Shown: in pieces, positions 45,201 through 58,454 of the stretch | Position numbering within the stretch: the first letter of the stretch is position 1 | How the letters are laid out: every line of letters begins with the position of its first letter | Source: Alnus glutinosa | Taxonomy: Eukaryota; Streptophyta; Magnoliopsida; Fagales; Betulaceae | NCBI RefSeq assembly: GCF_958979055.1 | Contig: NC_084888.1 | Span: 32,578,804 to 32,642,803, forward strand | Direction of reading: 5' to 3' | DNA length: 64,000 nt | Made by a program: the position numbers and the translations under genes | Notes under the pieces: model-generated | Told to the model about the DNA's origin: nothing | Database searches by the model: none | Seen by the model: the letters and a program-made list of their open reading frames with translations, nothing else

Positions 45201-46213
45201 GGCTATAGCTTTAGCCAATATACACAACAATATAGGATTATATAAATTAATTATAATTTAATTCATTTAATTAAGTATATTAGACTCTTCAACTTTAATT
45301 TACTATTTTCGTGTTAAATTTGTAGGTCGTGTTAAAAATTATTAGCCTTAAATGTTGCTTATCAAGTTCAGGTTGTGTCGAAACACAAATATAACACTAT
45401 ATAGGTCAAATATAACCCGACCTATTTAATTAAATAGGTTAATCCCCTCAACTCTAATCCATTAATTTTGTAATTGTGAATTATGCTACATGGGTTTTAC
45501 ATATTTTTCAATTTACTATTTTCCTTCATTTTTCGTTAAAAATACTAATTAATAGCTATTTTGTCACCGAGAAATGCTATTTTTTTTTTTTTTTTTTTAA
45601 TTTCTATCAAACCTCTATCCAACTCTAACAGCTTTTCCTTAAAATTAACAATAACAGATTTAATAGTTAATTTTTTTAAAAAAAAAAAAAACAAAAAGTT
45701 AAATGTGAATTTGTAGCCACATCTTTTTTTTCCACGTGTACAACTAACCACGTCATTACCTATAAAATTAGGCCACGCGTACAAAATAACCAGATTTGCC
45801 TTGCCATATAAACTGCACTTATCATGTCATCCACAGTCCGCCATATATATCCTTTCCCGTTGAGCCTGACCTTCTTTTCTTCTTCTTTTTTTTTGAATAG
45901 CTTGACCTTCTAATTCGGTGGTAAACAGTAATCAGAGCACATTATGTGGCATTCATCAAGGGCGTTATCCGGAATGTTAATTACAACTATTCCTTTGAAA
46001 ATTCAAAGAAGAAATAGCATGTCAAAACAGTTAACAAAGTAGTCCTAACAAAAATAAGTTTGACTCCTTCAAAAACGACGGAAAGGTCAGGGAAAAACGA
46101 ACTTGGCCTTTTAGATTACAACCCACCAAAATACGGAACACTATACAATTCTTTGACATTTTTTTGCCTAAATTCAATCATCAATCTTACCATGCTAAAA
46201 CACAAAGTAGATT

Positions 46214-46258
<45 letters not shown>

Positions 46259-48330
46259 CCATTCTAATTATGGGTTTGTAATCAAATCGATCCCTCATTC
46301 TTCTCATTTGATTTACCTTAGTTAATTACAAATAAAGAGTAATTATCTTATAGTGTTGACGTAATAGTCCTAACTAACTCTTAGATTAATCATTGTTAAA
46401 AAAAAAAATTAATTAATTATGACGACCACGTCAACATTGTAAAGTATTTGTAAGATAAAAATGTGATATATAACATTGCTTCTAAATAAAAGATAGTTTC
46501 TTTCAAATTGGATGGAAGAAAAAATGCATATGAGAATCACATGCTCTAAATATATATGTCAGTTATAAAAATAAATAAATAAAACTCCTATTTTTTATGA
46601 AGAGAATGAATCATTTTATCAAAGGATCATTTTAAAAAAAAAAAAAAAAAAAAAGGGTCTGGATCTCCAGCGGGAATGGTTTGGAAGATCCAAAACCAGA
46701 AATAGTGATATTTGCTGGCAACAACATAATGGAGGTAGTCAATCAGTATAGATTGATCCGAAATCTAATTCAAATCCAATATAACACATGTGGGTACATT
46801 TCGAATATGGAATTCAAAGGGTTCAAATAGGAAATGGTACTTTGAATCATAGAACTATAATGAAATATACGATCAAGAAACATTGAAAAATTCTTTAACT
46901 CAGTTTAAAATAAAATTTTGCTGATAAAGAAATTAATCAAACAAATAGGTTTTATGTGCTACAAGTTCCACAACTGAGAAATTAATAGTAAGTATTTAAT
47001 ATCCCCCTCTTTTCAATATTTAAGTGGACATGCTAATGATATATAATAAAAATATATGGAAAATTGAGCTTGGCCTTTTCCCAATCCCATTAGATGAAAT
47101 ATGGAGTAACAACATGCCATCTTTTGGCCTTTCACAAGAGTTTCTCACTACATATAGCAAGGGGATACTTGACGGGGCTCATGCAGAGAAAAGAGTGCCC
47201 AAAACGTGAAGAAAAAGAGCTATCAAGATGTATGAATCCATTTAGTTTGCCTAAAACGTGAAGAAAAAGAGCTATGGAGATGTATGAAACCATCTAGTTT
47301 ATTCTATTACCATACAACAATTTTCTAATATTGACTTAGGTATTGGAGTGTTCTTCTGTTAGTACACCGGACAAAATCATCCTTATATTATTTTTTTATT
47401 TATTGAAGATTATATAAATATAAAACACAGTGTCCGATCAATTGATTCTTCATCTTCCTGATCCAAAATATAAAATCATCAGCAATATTATAAAAATTCT
47501 CATTCCAATGCTGGATTGTCATTATGTTTTTTTTTTTCTACAAATAACATAAGATGCTCCGGAGTCCGGCCAATATAAGGCTACCGATCGTGCTCAAGAG
47601 AGACTTGCCTTAAAATATTAACCCAACTTATTTTAACGCAAGCTAAGTTATATTTAAGGTAAAAAGAGTTTCAACACATCATTCGACGTAAAAAAAGAAC
47701 TTAAATTCACATAATTTGAAAATTTCAAGTTCTTTTAAAATTGTAGAGGATGTTAGTTCTAATTTCGTTGGCAATAACAGAAGGAATGATCATGGTCATT
47801 TTCAGCCTCTTATTGAAAGAGAGTGCATTAATTGAACATTTTGGACTAGGTTTATTTCTAAGTCCAAATGTTTTTCTTCAAAATTCAAGATATTCTACAT
47901 AATGTTTCTTGTTTAATGGTAAAATTATTTTCATTTATTTTTTACAAAAATCAAATAGGAAAAAGTGTTTTTTTGTTTTTTTTTTAAAAAATGGATTAAA
48001 GAAAATCTTTCCAACTCCATTTTTTAAACTTACATTTGTATTGAGAATACGTAAAAATCACATGCATTTTTAATAAGATATGTAATTTTTACACGTATTT
48101 TTAATTTTTAATTTTCACATACTCTAAAGATAAATGTCAATTTAATAAATTAATTCCCTCAAAAATTTTGTCCAGCTAAATAACATACATAAAATATTCT
48201 ATTATGACATAAACATGCACTCATACTTTCGTGTGGGAGGAACATTTTATATGAGTCTGAAGTTTATCTAATAAAAGTGGATACACAAAGTGATCCCGTC
48301 TTAAAAGGGTTTTTCTTCATTAAAAAAAAA
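45201..48330. other. Intergenic, AT-rich, no gene recognised
   Basis: Contains poly(T)/poly(A) tracts near 45580 and 46632, an (AT)n tract at 46219-46257, and a 52-bp tandem duplication at 47197-47300 (AAAACGTGAAGAAAAAGAGC at 47201 and 47253). No coding similarity. Confidence 0.5.
47197..47300 (+). repeat. 52-bp tandem duplication
   Basis: CCCAAAACGTGAAGAAAAAG and the following GATGTATGAATCCATTTAGT recur 52 bp later with minor changes (GATGTATGAAACCATCTAGT). Confidence 0.85.
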
Positions 48331-48334
48331 TTAT

Positions 48335-48476
48335 GCAAAAACAAGTAAGCATTTTAAGTTTTTTCTATATTCTTTTTTGTTTTTTAACGCAAAAGCAAGT
48401 AAGCATTTTAAGTTTTTACTATATTCTTTTTTGTTTTTTAACGCAAAAGCAAATAAGCATTTTAAGTTTTTTAATG
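48335..48476 (+). repeat. 54-bp tandem repeat, about 2.6 copies
   Basis: GCAAAAACAAGTAAGCATTT at 48335 recurs as GCAAAAGCAAGTAAGCATTT at 48389 and GCAAAAGCAAATAAGCATTT at 48443. The intervening TATATTCTTTTTTGTTTTTT is constant. Because 54 is a multiple of three, repetitive peptides are predicted on both strands; they are not genes. Confidence 0.92.
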
Positions 48477-48649
48477 TATATAAAAAGAAAAAACACCAAG
48501 GAAGGAGAATTACCAAAGAATACAGTCAAAGATACCATGATTGGTCTGACTGACTTCTGAGTCAAATCCTCGACTTAGTTGTCACCAATCACGTTGTCCA
48601 TTTGGATAATCTAATTTTCGTGGCTTAAAATAAAATAAAATAAAAATAG

Positions 48650-50031
48650 AAGTTCTTATCCATTGTAGACGTTTACAGAATTACAGTTAGGATTCACCGC
48701 GATTCGAAACTCTGAAAAAGTCCTAACCGGCAACACCCACTGTACCAGGTCGTGACCTACCATTGACCCACTGTACCCGTCAGCACGTAGGGCAAAGTGG
48801 ACCCCACCTATTCCCAAGCCAATCAAGGGCAAATTCGTCGCAGAAAAAAAAACCATAGTGGGTCTCCATTCCTTTGCCGACTCGGGATGGATCTGGGCCC
48901 CACGCGTAACGACAAAGGCGCGCGGGAGACGAAATTTTGTTTCTCAATTTTGACCGTTGATCACGGACGCGCAGAAACAGAAACCCAATCGCAGCCGTTG
49001 GATCCAGCAACAGAACAGGGGATGACTGGGCACAACCGTCGGTGACCAATTCGTTCACGGTTCAAATCGTAACCCAGGGTTAAGAGAGAACCGTACCCGC
49101 CACCCCGTTGTGTAGTTAAGGTGGTCAGATAATATAGGAGAAGAAAATAAATAAATAAATAAATAAAAAGAAAGAGAGAGACTCAGAGAGAGAGAGAAAT
49201 GTTGTATAATTATATGGTGCCTTAAAGAGGTTTATATAATAAAACAGACATGCTCTGCAACTGTTGCGCTCTTGCCTCCTCCTCCCTACTCTTTGGCTTC
49301 TTTCGTTTTTGTTTTTGGTGCCGCTTGGTTGGTTGGTTAGTTGGTCCGTTGATCTTTTTCATGCATTTGTTCAGAGCTCTCTTAGCTTTGGCGTGCTCTG
49401 CTGAAAGAAACATATCAGAGAAAAGAGAAAGAGAGTGGGTGGGAGGGCTTCGTGCGAAACCGCTGCTGAGGGCTGCTTCGTTCTCTGCTTTTGTTCCGGA
49501 GAACGAAATGATTGGGTAAAAGCGAGTGTTTGGTGGGAGGAAAAGCGTCGTTTGGAGGCTCTTGTAGTTGTTTGGGTGCGCTCTATTGAAGGCGATGATG
49601 AGTTGGACAAATTGTGTTGAGCAATTCTTGTCAATATAAAGTGGTGTGTTATGGAGTGTTCTTATTAGGGGGGAGGGGGGATTGTCATACATTTAAAGCT
49701 GGGATTTGAGACATAAATTCCTGAAACTGATTGTTTTTTTTTTTTTGACACAAAAAATTGGCAGGAATTTCGCGGGCGTGAATTTCAAGGTCAAAATTCT
49801 TGTTGCCGAATTGAGCTGCGATAAAACCTCTTTGCTGTTACTGCTCAGCCATGTTTGAGAAAGCTTGAACTCTTGTAGCTTTTTATACGATTGGTTCGAG
49901 AAGTTTTCTTAAAGCAGTCCAGGTGGGCATGCAAGGAATCTTAATATCTAACACAGTAGCCGAAGATTGATTAGGTTCATTTAAGAGCAAAATCCAAAGC
50001 ACTTCTTCTATATCAGAAAAACTTTGAGAGA
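48650..50031 (+). promoter_or_regulatory. Upstream region and long leader of the patatin-like gene
   Basis: Base composition changes at about 48660 from AT-rich to mixed, non-repetitive sequence, consistent with promoter and 5'UTR. A TATAATTATATGG patch at 49204, a preceding (AAAT)n/GA-rich stretch (49146-49197) and a TC-rich leader candidate (49265-49320) suggest transcription starts near 49240. The leader would then be several hundred bases with upstream ATGs or an intron. None of this is proven by sequence alone. Confidence 0.35.
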
Positions 50032-53000
50032 ATGGGTTCGAATCCTTCGGAAATGCAGGAACCGAGCATCGACACCGACAAGCTCAGCTACGAAATTTTC
50101 TCCATCCTGGAGAGCAAGTTCCTGTTTGGCTACGACGATCAGAAGCTCTGGATCCCCAAGCCCATCGCTCCCGCGCCCACTGAAGTTCAGCTTCAAGCTC
50201 AGTCCCAACTGGCCGCCGCAGATAATAGCGTCTCGGCGATCAAGAACCAGAGAGGCAAAGTCTGCATTCTCAGCATCGACGGCGCCGGCATGCGAGGCAT
50301 TCTCTCCGGCAAAGCTCTGGCATATTTGGAGCACGCGCTCAAATTGAAATCCGGCAACCCGGACGCCAGAATCGCCGATTACTTCGACGTCTCGGCCGGC
50401 TCCGGCATCGGAGGCATTTTCAGCGCGATGCTCTTTGCCACGAAGGACCAGAGCCGTCCGATTTTCAAGGCCGAGGACACGTGGAGGTTTCTCGCTGAAC
50501 AGGGGAAGAGGTTTTACCGCTCCTCCTCTGGTTCTAGCTCTAACGGCGGTGGTGGCTTCTTCCGACGGCTGATCAGAGGCGGCTCGGGTAGCCCGACGGG
50601 CGCGTCCACGGCCGGTCTAGAGAAAGCGATGAAAGAGGCTTTCACTGAGAACAACCGTACCTTGACGCTCAAGGATACGTTGAAACCAGTTTTGATCCCT
50701 TGCTACGACCTGTCCAGTACGGCGCCATTTCTGTTCTCCCGAGCCGATGCTCTCGAGACCGATAGCTTCGACTTCCGCCTCTGGGAGGTCTGCCGCGCCA
50801 CGTCAGCGGAGCCGAGCCTGTTCGAACCGGTCCAAATGCGGTCCGTTGACGGCCAAAGCCGGTGCATCGCGGTCGACGGCGGTCTAGCAATGAGCAACCC
50901 GACCGCCGCGGCGATCACACACGTGCTGCACAACAAGCAAGAGTTCCCATTCGTGCGAGGAGTGGAGGACCTGTTGGTGCTCTCTATAGGGACGGGTCAG
51001 TTGCTGGAGGTGAACTACGAGTGCGATCAGATCAAGAATTGGAGGGCCAAGGAATGGGCTAGACCCATGGCTCGGATCTCCGGGGACGGCTCGGCCGAGT
51101 TGGTGGACCAGTCTGTGGCCATGGCATTTGGCCAGTGTAGAAGCAGTAACTACGTGCGCATTCAGGTACGCCCGCTACACTCTTAACGTGCGCATACCGC
51201 ATATAATAAACAATTACATTACATAAATGTTACGACCTTATTCATCCAAAAATAATAATAATAATAATAATTAAATGTTACGACCTTATGTACAAGTTCT
51301 TGAATTTCGTTTTGGATTTTTTTGCCGTTTTTGGCGCAATAGACAATGTTGGCCAGGCTGGTAGGAGTCAAGAACTTTGTCTTTGCGTGATACGCACAGA
51401 GACATATAGCTATACATGCATTTATAGGTACATATTTATGGGGGTGGCTAACGTGCGCCGGAGTTTGGGTTCGTGCAATTAATGTTGGTTTGTTTTGTAA
51501 CGTGTTGCTGGTGGCCTGGGACAATGGGGTCGCTCCAACCCATGCGGTTCACTGGTTCAGAGTCCGGTGACCAATGGGAGCAATGGGGGACCGTGTCTCC
51601 GTGTTCGCTATAGGTCTGTTTTGAGGGGGGTGCCGTTTTGGGTTGCACGTGATGGTTGGGATGGCACCGTTTTGTTTGCCCACAAATTGGACTTTTGTTG
51701 GCTCTAGTGCCTAGCTGCTTTTTTGGGTTCCGGTTAGAGTCTAGACACCCATGTTTTCAAAATTTCAATCGGCGCAGGCTAGCCAAGTCCCTCCTTTGAA
51801 TTTACAGTCTTCTGCTCCAAGTGTCAGTTACTTTAAAGCGTTTTAGAGCTAAAGTTGCTGGATTGTACGAGAAATTCGGTTTGTTTGCCTTTTGATCACG
51901 CCTTCTTTGCGATAAATTCTTTAAAAATTCTTAGTTGTATAACAAACGTCTCTGTGTTCTAAAAAAGCAGAACCGAAGAATTGTTATTAAAGCTAACGAG
52001 TTTCCAGCTTTATTCCTAAATATCAAACTAAATTTTTTTCCACCTATTACAAATCCAAATGCAGGGCAGGTTTAGAACCATGAATTTAATTCTATTTTCA
52101 TTGTTGGAAAATTTTGTTAATCTATTACTTTCACAGTTTCACTATCAAAAGTAGAGTCTATTTTTTGTCCCAAACTTAACCTACTGAAAAATAATAGTGT
52201 CTGGATATTTTGCCTTGTGTTTTACCTGCAAGTGGATAGGAATTGCAGGAGAGCAAGTGGGGTATTTGCGGGTGGTCATAATTACCATTCAGATTATCAT
52301 GCTCATAGCCTTCCCCAAAAGGAACCAGCAAAACAAATTTCCACACTTGGCTTTAGTCATTATTATAAGCGCCAGCTATGATATCCTGTTTGTGAGGTCA
52401 ATGTACGAGGATTTAGTTTCTTATTTTGTCATCTTTATACTATGTTAATGCTAAACACCTAGACTCTACAGAAAGAAGATGAGGTTTTCCTTTAATTTGG
52501 ATATACTCCTCTGGATTAGCCAAATAATTTGGCCCTTGTCATCGAAGGCATTCAATAAATCCAGTAGACTTATTATGCCTGTTCTTGAATAAAAATGAAG
52601 CAATTTTAAGATAGCCATCCTCTGGCCCGTGTAATATAATTGTACAGTGTCACTTCAAGGGAAAGTTGGAGCTCAATTAGGGCTCTCACCAAATGGGGTA
52701 GTCAATGGCCATCACTTTATTCCGTACATTAACTATGCACCCTCTCAGGCCAAGCAGTGGAGTATGGATTTGGTGGTGTGTCATTATTAAGCATTTTTCA
52801 ATTTGTTAGTATTCGGGTTGTTGATTTTATGATGTTGCTTCTCTTTCTTTGGGGTGGGGACTCAATCTTGATGGTTCTTGAACCTAATTGATTAACTAGG
52901 TCTACATATAAGTTGTGGTCTTGATCCAACTGAATCATCTGTCGAGAATTTTGGGTATAATATAGCTAGTAGTTGGATGGTATATATATATATGTGTGTG

Positions 53001-53313
53001 TGTGTATTTAGTTGAAGCACATCTTTCCACATTGGTATGACAGGCAAATGGGTCAAGCTTGGGGCGGTGTGGACCCAATGTGGATACAGACGCAAGTCCC
53101 AGCAATGTAAAGATGCTCATTGGACTAGCAGATGAGATGCTAAAACAGAAGAATGTTGAATCGGTGCTCTTTGGAGGCAAGAGGATTGGAGAGCCACGCA
53201 ATTTCGAGAAGCTTGACTGGTTTGCTGGAGAACTAGTGTTGGAGCATCAGAGAAGGAGTTGCAGAATAGCTCCCACTGTAGCTTTCAAGCAAGCTACACC
53301 AAAACACACCTAG
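50032..53313 (+). CDS. Patatin-like protein of the pPLAIII group (PLP6/PLP7-type), two exons, 467 aa
   Basis: Lipid acyl hydrolase homologue of the patatin-related phospholipase A III class. Arabidopsis members affect cell elongation, cellulose content and wall thickness. Exons are 50032-51165 and 53044-53313, with an 1878-bp GT..AG intron in phase 0. The start MGSNPSEMQEPSIDTDKLSY matches the group; Met8 is an alternative. Features: oxyanion segment DGAGMRG (83-89, usually DGGGxRG), elbow G-S-G-I-G (123-127) in which Gly125 stands where patatins have the nucleophilic Ser (GXSXG), dyad motif DGG (282-284), LLVLSIGTGQL, and the tail GELVLEHQRRSCRIAPTVAF in exon 2. A GXGXG elbow is characteristic of pPLAIII, so hydrolase activity may be weak or use another mechanism. 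Exon 1 is GC-rich. The region 161-195 is Ser/Gly-rich and probably a disordered loop. No signal peptide. Frame intact. Confidence 0.95.
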
Positions 53314-54294
53314 ACTACTGCCAACAACGTCACAACCAATCTAAAGAAATTGTAAGCATTCTCTTTCTGCTAAGTTTTGATAAGTTTCAATTGTTCATAT
53401 CAAAATTTCGAAGAAAGCATCTTAGTGGACCATAATAGAATTGAAATGATCAGCCAGGAAGGATTCTGTCTTGAAATAATATATATAATAGAAAGGTCAC
53501 TTAACTACCTTATAGGATTCATGTGCCCAATTTACCCTTTCAACTTTTTAGAGGTCTCCATCTTCCAAAAGTAAATTCACCTGACGGCAAATGTACACAT
53601 TTGACATTATCATATTGTACGAATTTAGAACTTCATAATTTTCTTAGCAATAATGTTCAAGGTGTAGGTTTTGTAATAAATTATATATCACGAGCAGATT
53701 TTGATATTGTCAGTTTCTGTATTTGGATGCGCTGGTCATATCATTTTCTTCTTGACCCCGCTGTTGTCAGCCTACCGACACTATTCTTAAAATAGATTAT
53801 TGATATTTTAGTCAATTAGAAATGAAATTCCTTAAAAAGCTGTGAGGGTGTTTTGGTAACTTGGTGGGTAACCAAATCATTGTGGTTGTTTAAAGGTATC
53901 TCCGTGGTCCGGAAAAGAGTTTTTCCTTGTGATTATGTTTTGTTTGACTGTTGGGGACACCATTTATTTTCTTTGCTCGTCAAAGTTTAGCCTACAAAAT
54001 CACATGTGCCTGTTCGAATAAGGGAATTTACTTATGTTGTTGAGTAATTCTTTTTTGTTTAGCTCACAATCACATATGTCTGTTCGAAGCATCAAACTTT
54101 GAAGATAAAAAAGAAAGAGAGAGTGTGTAACCATGAGCTCAAACTGAAGAAAGACAAAACACATTGTCGCCTTTTTTTTGTCTGTTGTGATTTTCATGTC
54201 TTCCTCTTACCTTACTCAATTCATCTTGATTTTTCCATCCTTTGATTTTTCAATAATTGTTCTGTTTCTTAAATGTAGGTGCAAAAGATATTTG

Positions 54295-54326
<32 letters not shown>

Positions 54327-56714
54327 GAAGCAATGAAGAAGAAAAGTAATATAATAGCCAGCTTTTACTTTTTGGAAGTGAACAAGAGGAGGACAGGGAA
54401 TTCAATGAAAAGGACAAGTAGTGTTAAAAGGGTGAAAGATCTTAATGGGATACTTTGCCTGCTAGAGGACAGACATTGTGGTGTCCACTCCACCTTTCTA
54501 CAATGGCAAGCAACCAAGAACAAAAGCAAGTTAGTTCAAGCTTTTGAAGGTCAAACAAGTATCAGGTGTGAACCTTTAATGTTTTGGTTGGGAAAATTGT
54601 TTCCATATTTCTTCCCAAGCCTACTTTTTTTTTTTTACATAGAGTTTTGCTTATTGTTCTCCTTAATTTCTCTGTTTTTTTCATCCTAGCCTCAAGAAAC
54701 TTGAGTGTGGGTGGTGGGCTACCTTTGTGATGAAAACCCAGAAACATGGCCAAAGTTATTTGTCTGACTTTGGTCTTTATTTTTTGTCCCTTTTTTTTTT
54801 TCTTTTTCTTCAATATAGATGATTGTAGTGGTGGAGAAGAGATTGGAGATTGGGTATCTTTTTTAGCAGCCGACCATTTCTCCTGAGATTGGAATTGGTG
54901 GAGGGCGACTAGTTGATGGACCCTTTCTAAACATTTACATATCTTTCTTTCTTTCTTTTTGTATTTTCAACCTTTTATTATAGGTTTTGTGGGTCTACTT
55001 GAATTTTCTATCTCTTGAAATGCTCATTATTACAGGATTGTTATAAGCAACTTGTAAATTTCTGTATGTTAAGAAGTGATGGCGGTAGTTGATGTTTGGC
55101 TCAATTCTTTTATCTTTATCGTGCTTTCTGCGTTAGCTTTTGGTTGTCCCTTTTTGACTATTTGCAAAGATTAATGGCACTGGACAAATGGATTGACGTT
55201 TGAGAGGTTGGGGTGTTGACACACCACCTCATGGATTATGCGCGTGCTTGCCTGCCTTGCTTTTGGAGGGGCTCGCTTGCTTGCTTGCTTTCTTATTATA
55301 CACCTTCATGCAGTAGTGTCTTGCCAGGTTGCTGCAAATAAAGCATGCATTCGCTACTTTCAAATTTTAAAACAAGAAAATCAAACCCCCTTTTTCTTTT
55401 TCTTTTTTAAGGTTTATTAATCTTTCTTGCACATCTAATAATGTGGAAAAGGTTTAAACAATGATATTACGATTTGATTTGGGTTCAGTTTTAGTTGGAA
55501 TTGAAACACATGTCTTGTATGTCTGGTTATAAGACACGTCTCAATCTCAACGGATTCAGTTTAAAAAGAAAAAGGCCAGGATTAAGTATTAGATTGAAAA
55601 GAGGGGAAAAGAAAAAGATAGTTTTCTGAGTGGAGTTTACTTGTGTTAAAATAATTCTCTAAAAGGCGTGAATGGATAGATTGAAGCAATTTAAAAGCAT
55701 CCCACTTGCTAGAGTAGTACCAGAACCAATCGTATTATATTGGACTATTGGTAGTGTCCATGGTCCATACTATATTTTATAATCTTCTATCAGATTTATT
55801 TCTATGAAAAATCTTTAATGGGTATGTTGTAGATGTATCAAGCACTCAAGCAGAGTTTAGGGATATATGCACTTATGGCCAAACTTCATTAATCTCTCAT
55901 TCTTTTGTGATGGTATCAATCCAAAGAACTTTTCACATAAAAATTACTCTACCTAAATGCATTAATCTCTTGTATTTTCGTTTTTCTCATCCGCTCTACT
56001 TTTCCCAACTCAATTTATTTTACACCATACTTACTATTAACCACTCCCCGCTCCCTTTAACACAAATATGAATGGTTCCAAAATGGCACTTTAGCATAAG
56101 AGTTACAAATATATTAGGATCTTCTTAAATTATCTGTACGAATTCTCAAATTCGGACAGGTAATTGTGAGAGACTACTTATGAAATCTATCTGGCCGGAT
56201 AAGTAGTTGGGTAGCCTAATTTATATTTAGTGTGGGTCTCATAAACAATCACTTGGCCGAATTCTTTCAAATTTAGGCAAATAATTTGAGATGATCTTAA
56301 TCTATTACAAACATGTATATTGTTTTAAGTATTCCAACGAATGAAGTACTTTTAGCATATGAAAAGTTGTGACAAGTAAAAATGGGTCTGGTCAGTAAAA
56401 AAAGTTTAAAAAACACTGGAAGAAGCTTAAAATTTAGAGGGGCGTTTGACAAGCATCTCATCTCCTCTCAATTTTTTTTTTCACTTTTCTCAAAAAAGTC
56501 AAATCCAAAACATTCTAACATTTTTTTTTTTTTTTTTCACTTTTTATATTACATCAATAATTTTTTATTACTATTCAAATAAATTAAAAAAAAAAAAAAC
56601 CATTACAAAACAAAACTTTTTCATTTTTCTATAAAACAATTCTAAACTTTTTTATACTTTATATTACATCAATCACTTCTTACAACTACTCAAACAAAAA
56701 TTTCACAACACAAT
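53314..56714. other. Intergenic downstream of the patatin-like gene
   Basis: The 3'UTR probably extends some hundred bases. A run of about 30 A at 54296-54325, T-rich tracts at about 54625 and 54790, and no recognisable coding sequence. The open frame at 54279-54689 begins in the A run and resembles no family. A MITE copy lies at about 56150-56310. Confidence 0.5.
56150..56310. mobile_element. MITE with GTGAGAGACTACTTATGAAA ends (copy 2)
   Basis: Related to 20185-20335: GGTAATTGTGAGAGACTACT on the left, CAATCACTTGGCCGAATTCT on the right, and CAAATAATTTGAGATGATCT beyond. Confidence 0.55.
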
Positions 56715-56789
56715 GGCCCTGTTTGCTAACTCCCTGCACCCCTTTCCCTCCTCCCCCACCCCCGACATTTTACTGTGCATGCAGGACAT

Positions 56790-57424
56790 TGATGCAGGAG
56801 GAAATCGGACGCAACTGTAGAATTAATTAGTCTATGATGTGGCGATGTGATTGGTTTGATTTAAGCAAGAAAAGGGAAGGGTCAACTACTCAAGAAGGAA
56901 AGAAGAGACCTTTGGCAAATTGTGATTTAGAAGATATTCTCTACCGAGTTGTCAACATCCATAAAGAGAAATACCAAGAAGGAAAGAAGAGACTATCGAC
57001 AAATCTCTTGATCATCTTTTAAAGAATTCTCATATTTATATTTACGTTGTCGTAAAGTAATATTATAGTTATTATTTCTTTTTCCTAAAATATGGTCATT
57101 CTTTGGCACCAAGTATTTTTCATTAATTTGGAGATATTCTTTGATACAAAGTATTTCCATAATATGCTTATTTGTATTTATTTCAAGTCTTAGGAGATTT
57201 ATTAGGCTTTTCGGGATTTTGCTATTTTTGGCAAAATTCTTCTAAAGACCTAATTTTCAGCTATTAAAGCCTAGCTTGTGGGCGTTTTTCAGCAGCTTAT
57301 TATTATTGATTAGTTATCAAAATTCAGAGTTTTCTCTCTGTTTTGGGGTGAATTTTTTAGTTTTTTCCTTGCAAATTACTTGTTGATTAGCCTACAGAAT
57401 AATCGCTATTCTGTTCCGGCGTCA
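56790..57424 (+). repeat. 5' LTR
   Basis: Begins TGATGCAGGAGGAAATCGG and ends TTCTGTTCCGGCGTCA, followed after AT by the primer-binding site. It contains a repeated ACCAAGAAGGAAAGAAGAGA-type motif and the sequence CGTTGTCGTAAAGTAATATT. Confidence 0.92.
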
Positions 57425-57426
57425 AT

Positions 57427-57438
57427 TGGTATCAGAGC
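57427..57438 (+). other. Primer-binding site (initiator-Met tRNA)
   Basis: TGGTATCAGAGC, two bases after the 5' LTR, complementary to the 3' end of plant initiator-Met tRNA. Confidence 0.9.
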
Positions 57439-57460
57439 TTCAGCACTTTCCTGAGACGAG

Positions 57461-57634
57461 TTCTTCATCAATTTCGATGGCTGGTGGTCGTAGTCGTGGT
57501 GGTCGTCGTGAGCAGGTTCCGAATGAGGAAGCTCCGCACCATGATCGTTCTTCATCAGTTTCGATGGTTAGTGGTCGTAGTCGTGGTGATCGTCGTGAGC
57601 AGGTTCCGAATGAGGAAGCTCCGCACCATGATTG
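57461..57634 (+). repeat. 87-bp in-frame tandem duplication in the gag-like ORF
   Basis: TTCTTCATCAATTTCGATGG at 57461 recurs at 57548 as TTCTTCATCAGTTTCGATGG. The rest of the unit (GAGCAGGTTCCGAATGAGGA) is unchanged. Confidence 0.92.
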
Positions 57635-58082
57635 TAATGTTCAGGATATGATGATTGAGGATTTGCAGAGGCAAGTTGCAGAGTTAGCCCAGCGCCTAGC
57701 GGCGCAAGAAGTCGGCAATCGTGAGATGAACTCCGATTCCGATTCCACCTTCGACATCTCGTATCACAATCCTGCTCCATACCGGGAACAACGTGGTCAG
57801 GATGAAGAAATTGTTGATGAAGAGTTCCAAGAAGACGAGTTCGTTGATGAGGAGTTCATACATGGAGATGTTCATGATGATGTTGAACATGAAGATGTAG
57901 AAAATCCTTCACAAGGATTTGTGGATTGGAATTCTTTCCCAATTTATGATGTCTATCATGAAGAAGAAGATTTATTGAAAGAGGTAAGTTTTGTGGGTAA
58001 TACAATAAAATTTATTGAAGAAAATAATGACTACCATGTCTTTGATGAAAGTCCACATAACGAGGGATTTTCAGTTGAGTAA
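57477..58082 (+). CDS. Gag-like N-terminal protein of the LTR element (201 aa)
   Basis: ATG at 57477 gives MAGGRSRGGRREQVPNEEAP, repeated almost exactly as MVSGRSRGDRREQVPNEEAP because 87 bp are tandemly duplicated (57461-57547 and 57548-57634). Then comes the gag-type helix MIEDLQRQVAELAQRLAAQE, a Ser/Asp stretch, an acidic run (EEIVDEEFQEDEFVDEEF, DVEHEDVENPS) and a C-terminal part without similarity. The capsid core and zinc knuckle are missing. It may bind nucleic acid through the Arg-rich N-terminus; function is inferred. A second open frame (58015-58485) overlaps its end, runs into the 3' LTR and ends SFQPSETDAGRNRTQL, resembling the C-terminal end of a gypsy polyprotein. Confidence 0.65.
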   Translation: MAGGRSRGGRREQVPNEEAPHHDRSSSVSMVSGRSRGDRREQVPNEEAPHHDCNVQDMMIEDLQRQVAELAQRLAAQEVGNREMNSDSDSTFDISYHNPAPYREQRGQDEEIVDEEFQEDEFVDEEFIHGDVHDDVEHEDVENPSQGFVDWNSFPIYDVYHEEEDLLKEVSFVGNTIKFIEENNDYHVFDESPHNEGFSVE

Positions 58083-58454
58083 TGAGGAAATTAGTTATGT
58101 TGATTTTCTTGGGATTGAAAATTTTCTATCAAGTTCTTCTAGTAATAATTTGAATGTTAGTTTTGGTGTGATGGATGACAATTTTAATTTTTGTGGTAAA
58201 AAAAGAATTGATAATTCATTGAAGACTTTTATGGAGCGTAAATTGGAGAAAATAAATAAAAGACGTGAGAAGATTGAATTATTTCAATTTAGTGTGAGGC
58301 TAGTTGTTGTGATGAGTTGCAATTTATTTATCTTCTGGTTTCAAGTTATTTTGGTATTGAGAAATACGAGATGGAATGAATTAATCGGCCTTCCAAAAGA
58401 TCGAGGTAAAAAAGATTCGAATTCGAGGACGAATTCTTTCCAACCCAGTGAGAC

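Noticed and set aside
54279..54689. 136-codon ORF starting in a poly(A) run
   Set aside because: Lys-run start and Phe-rich end are homopolymer artefacts; the middle (about 45 residues) matches no family I know.
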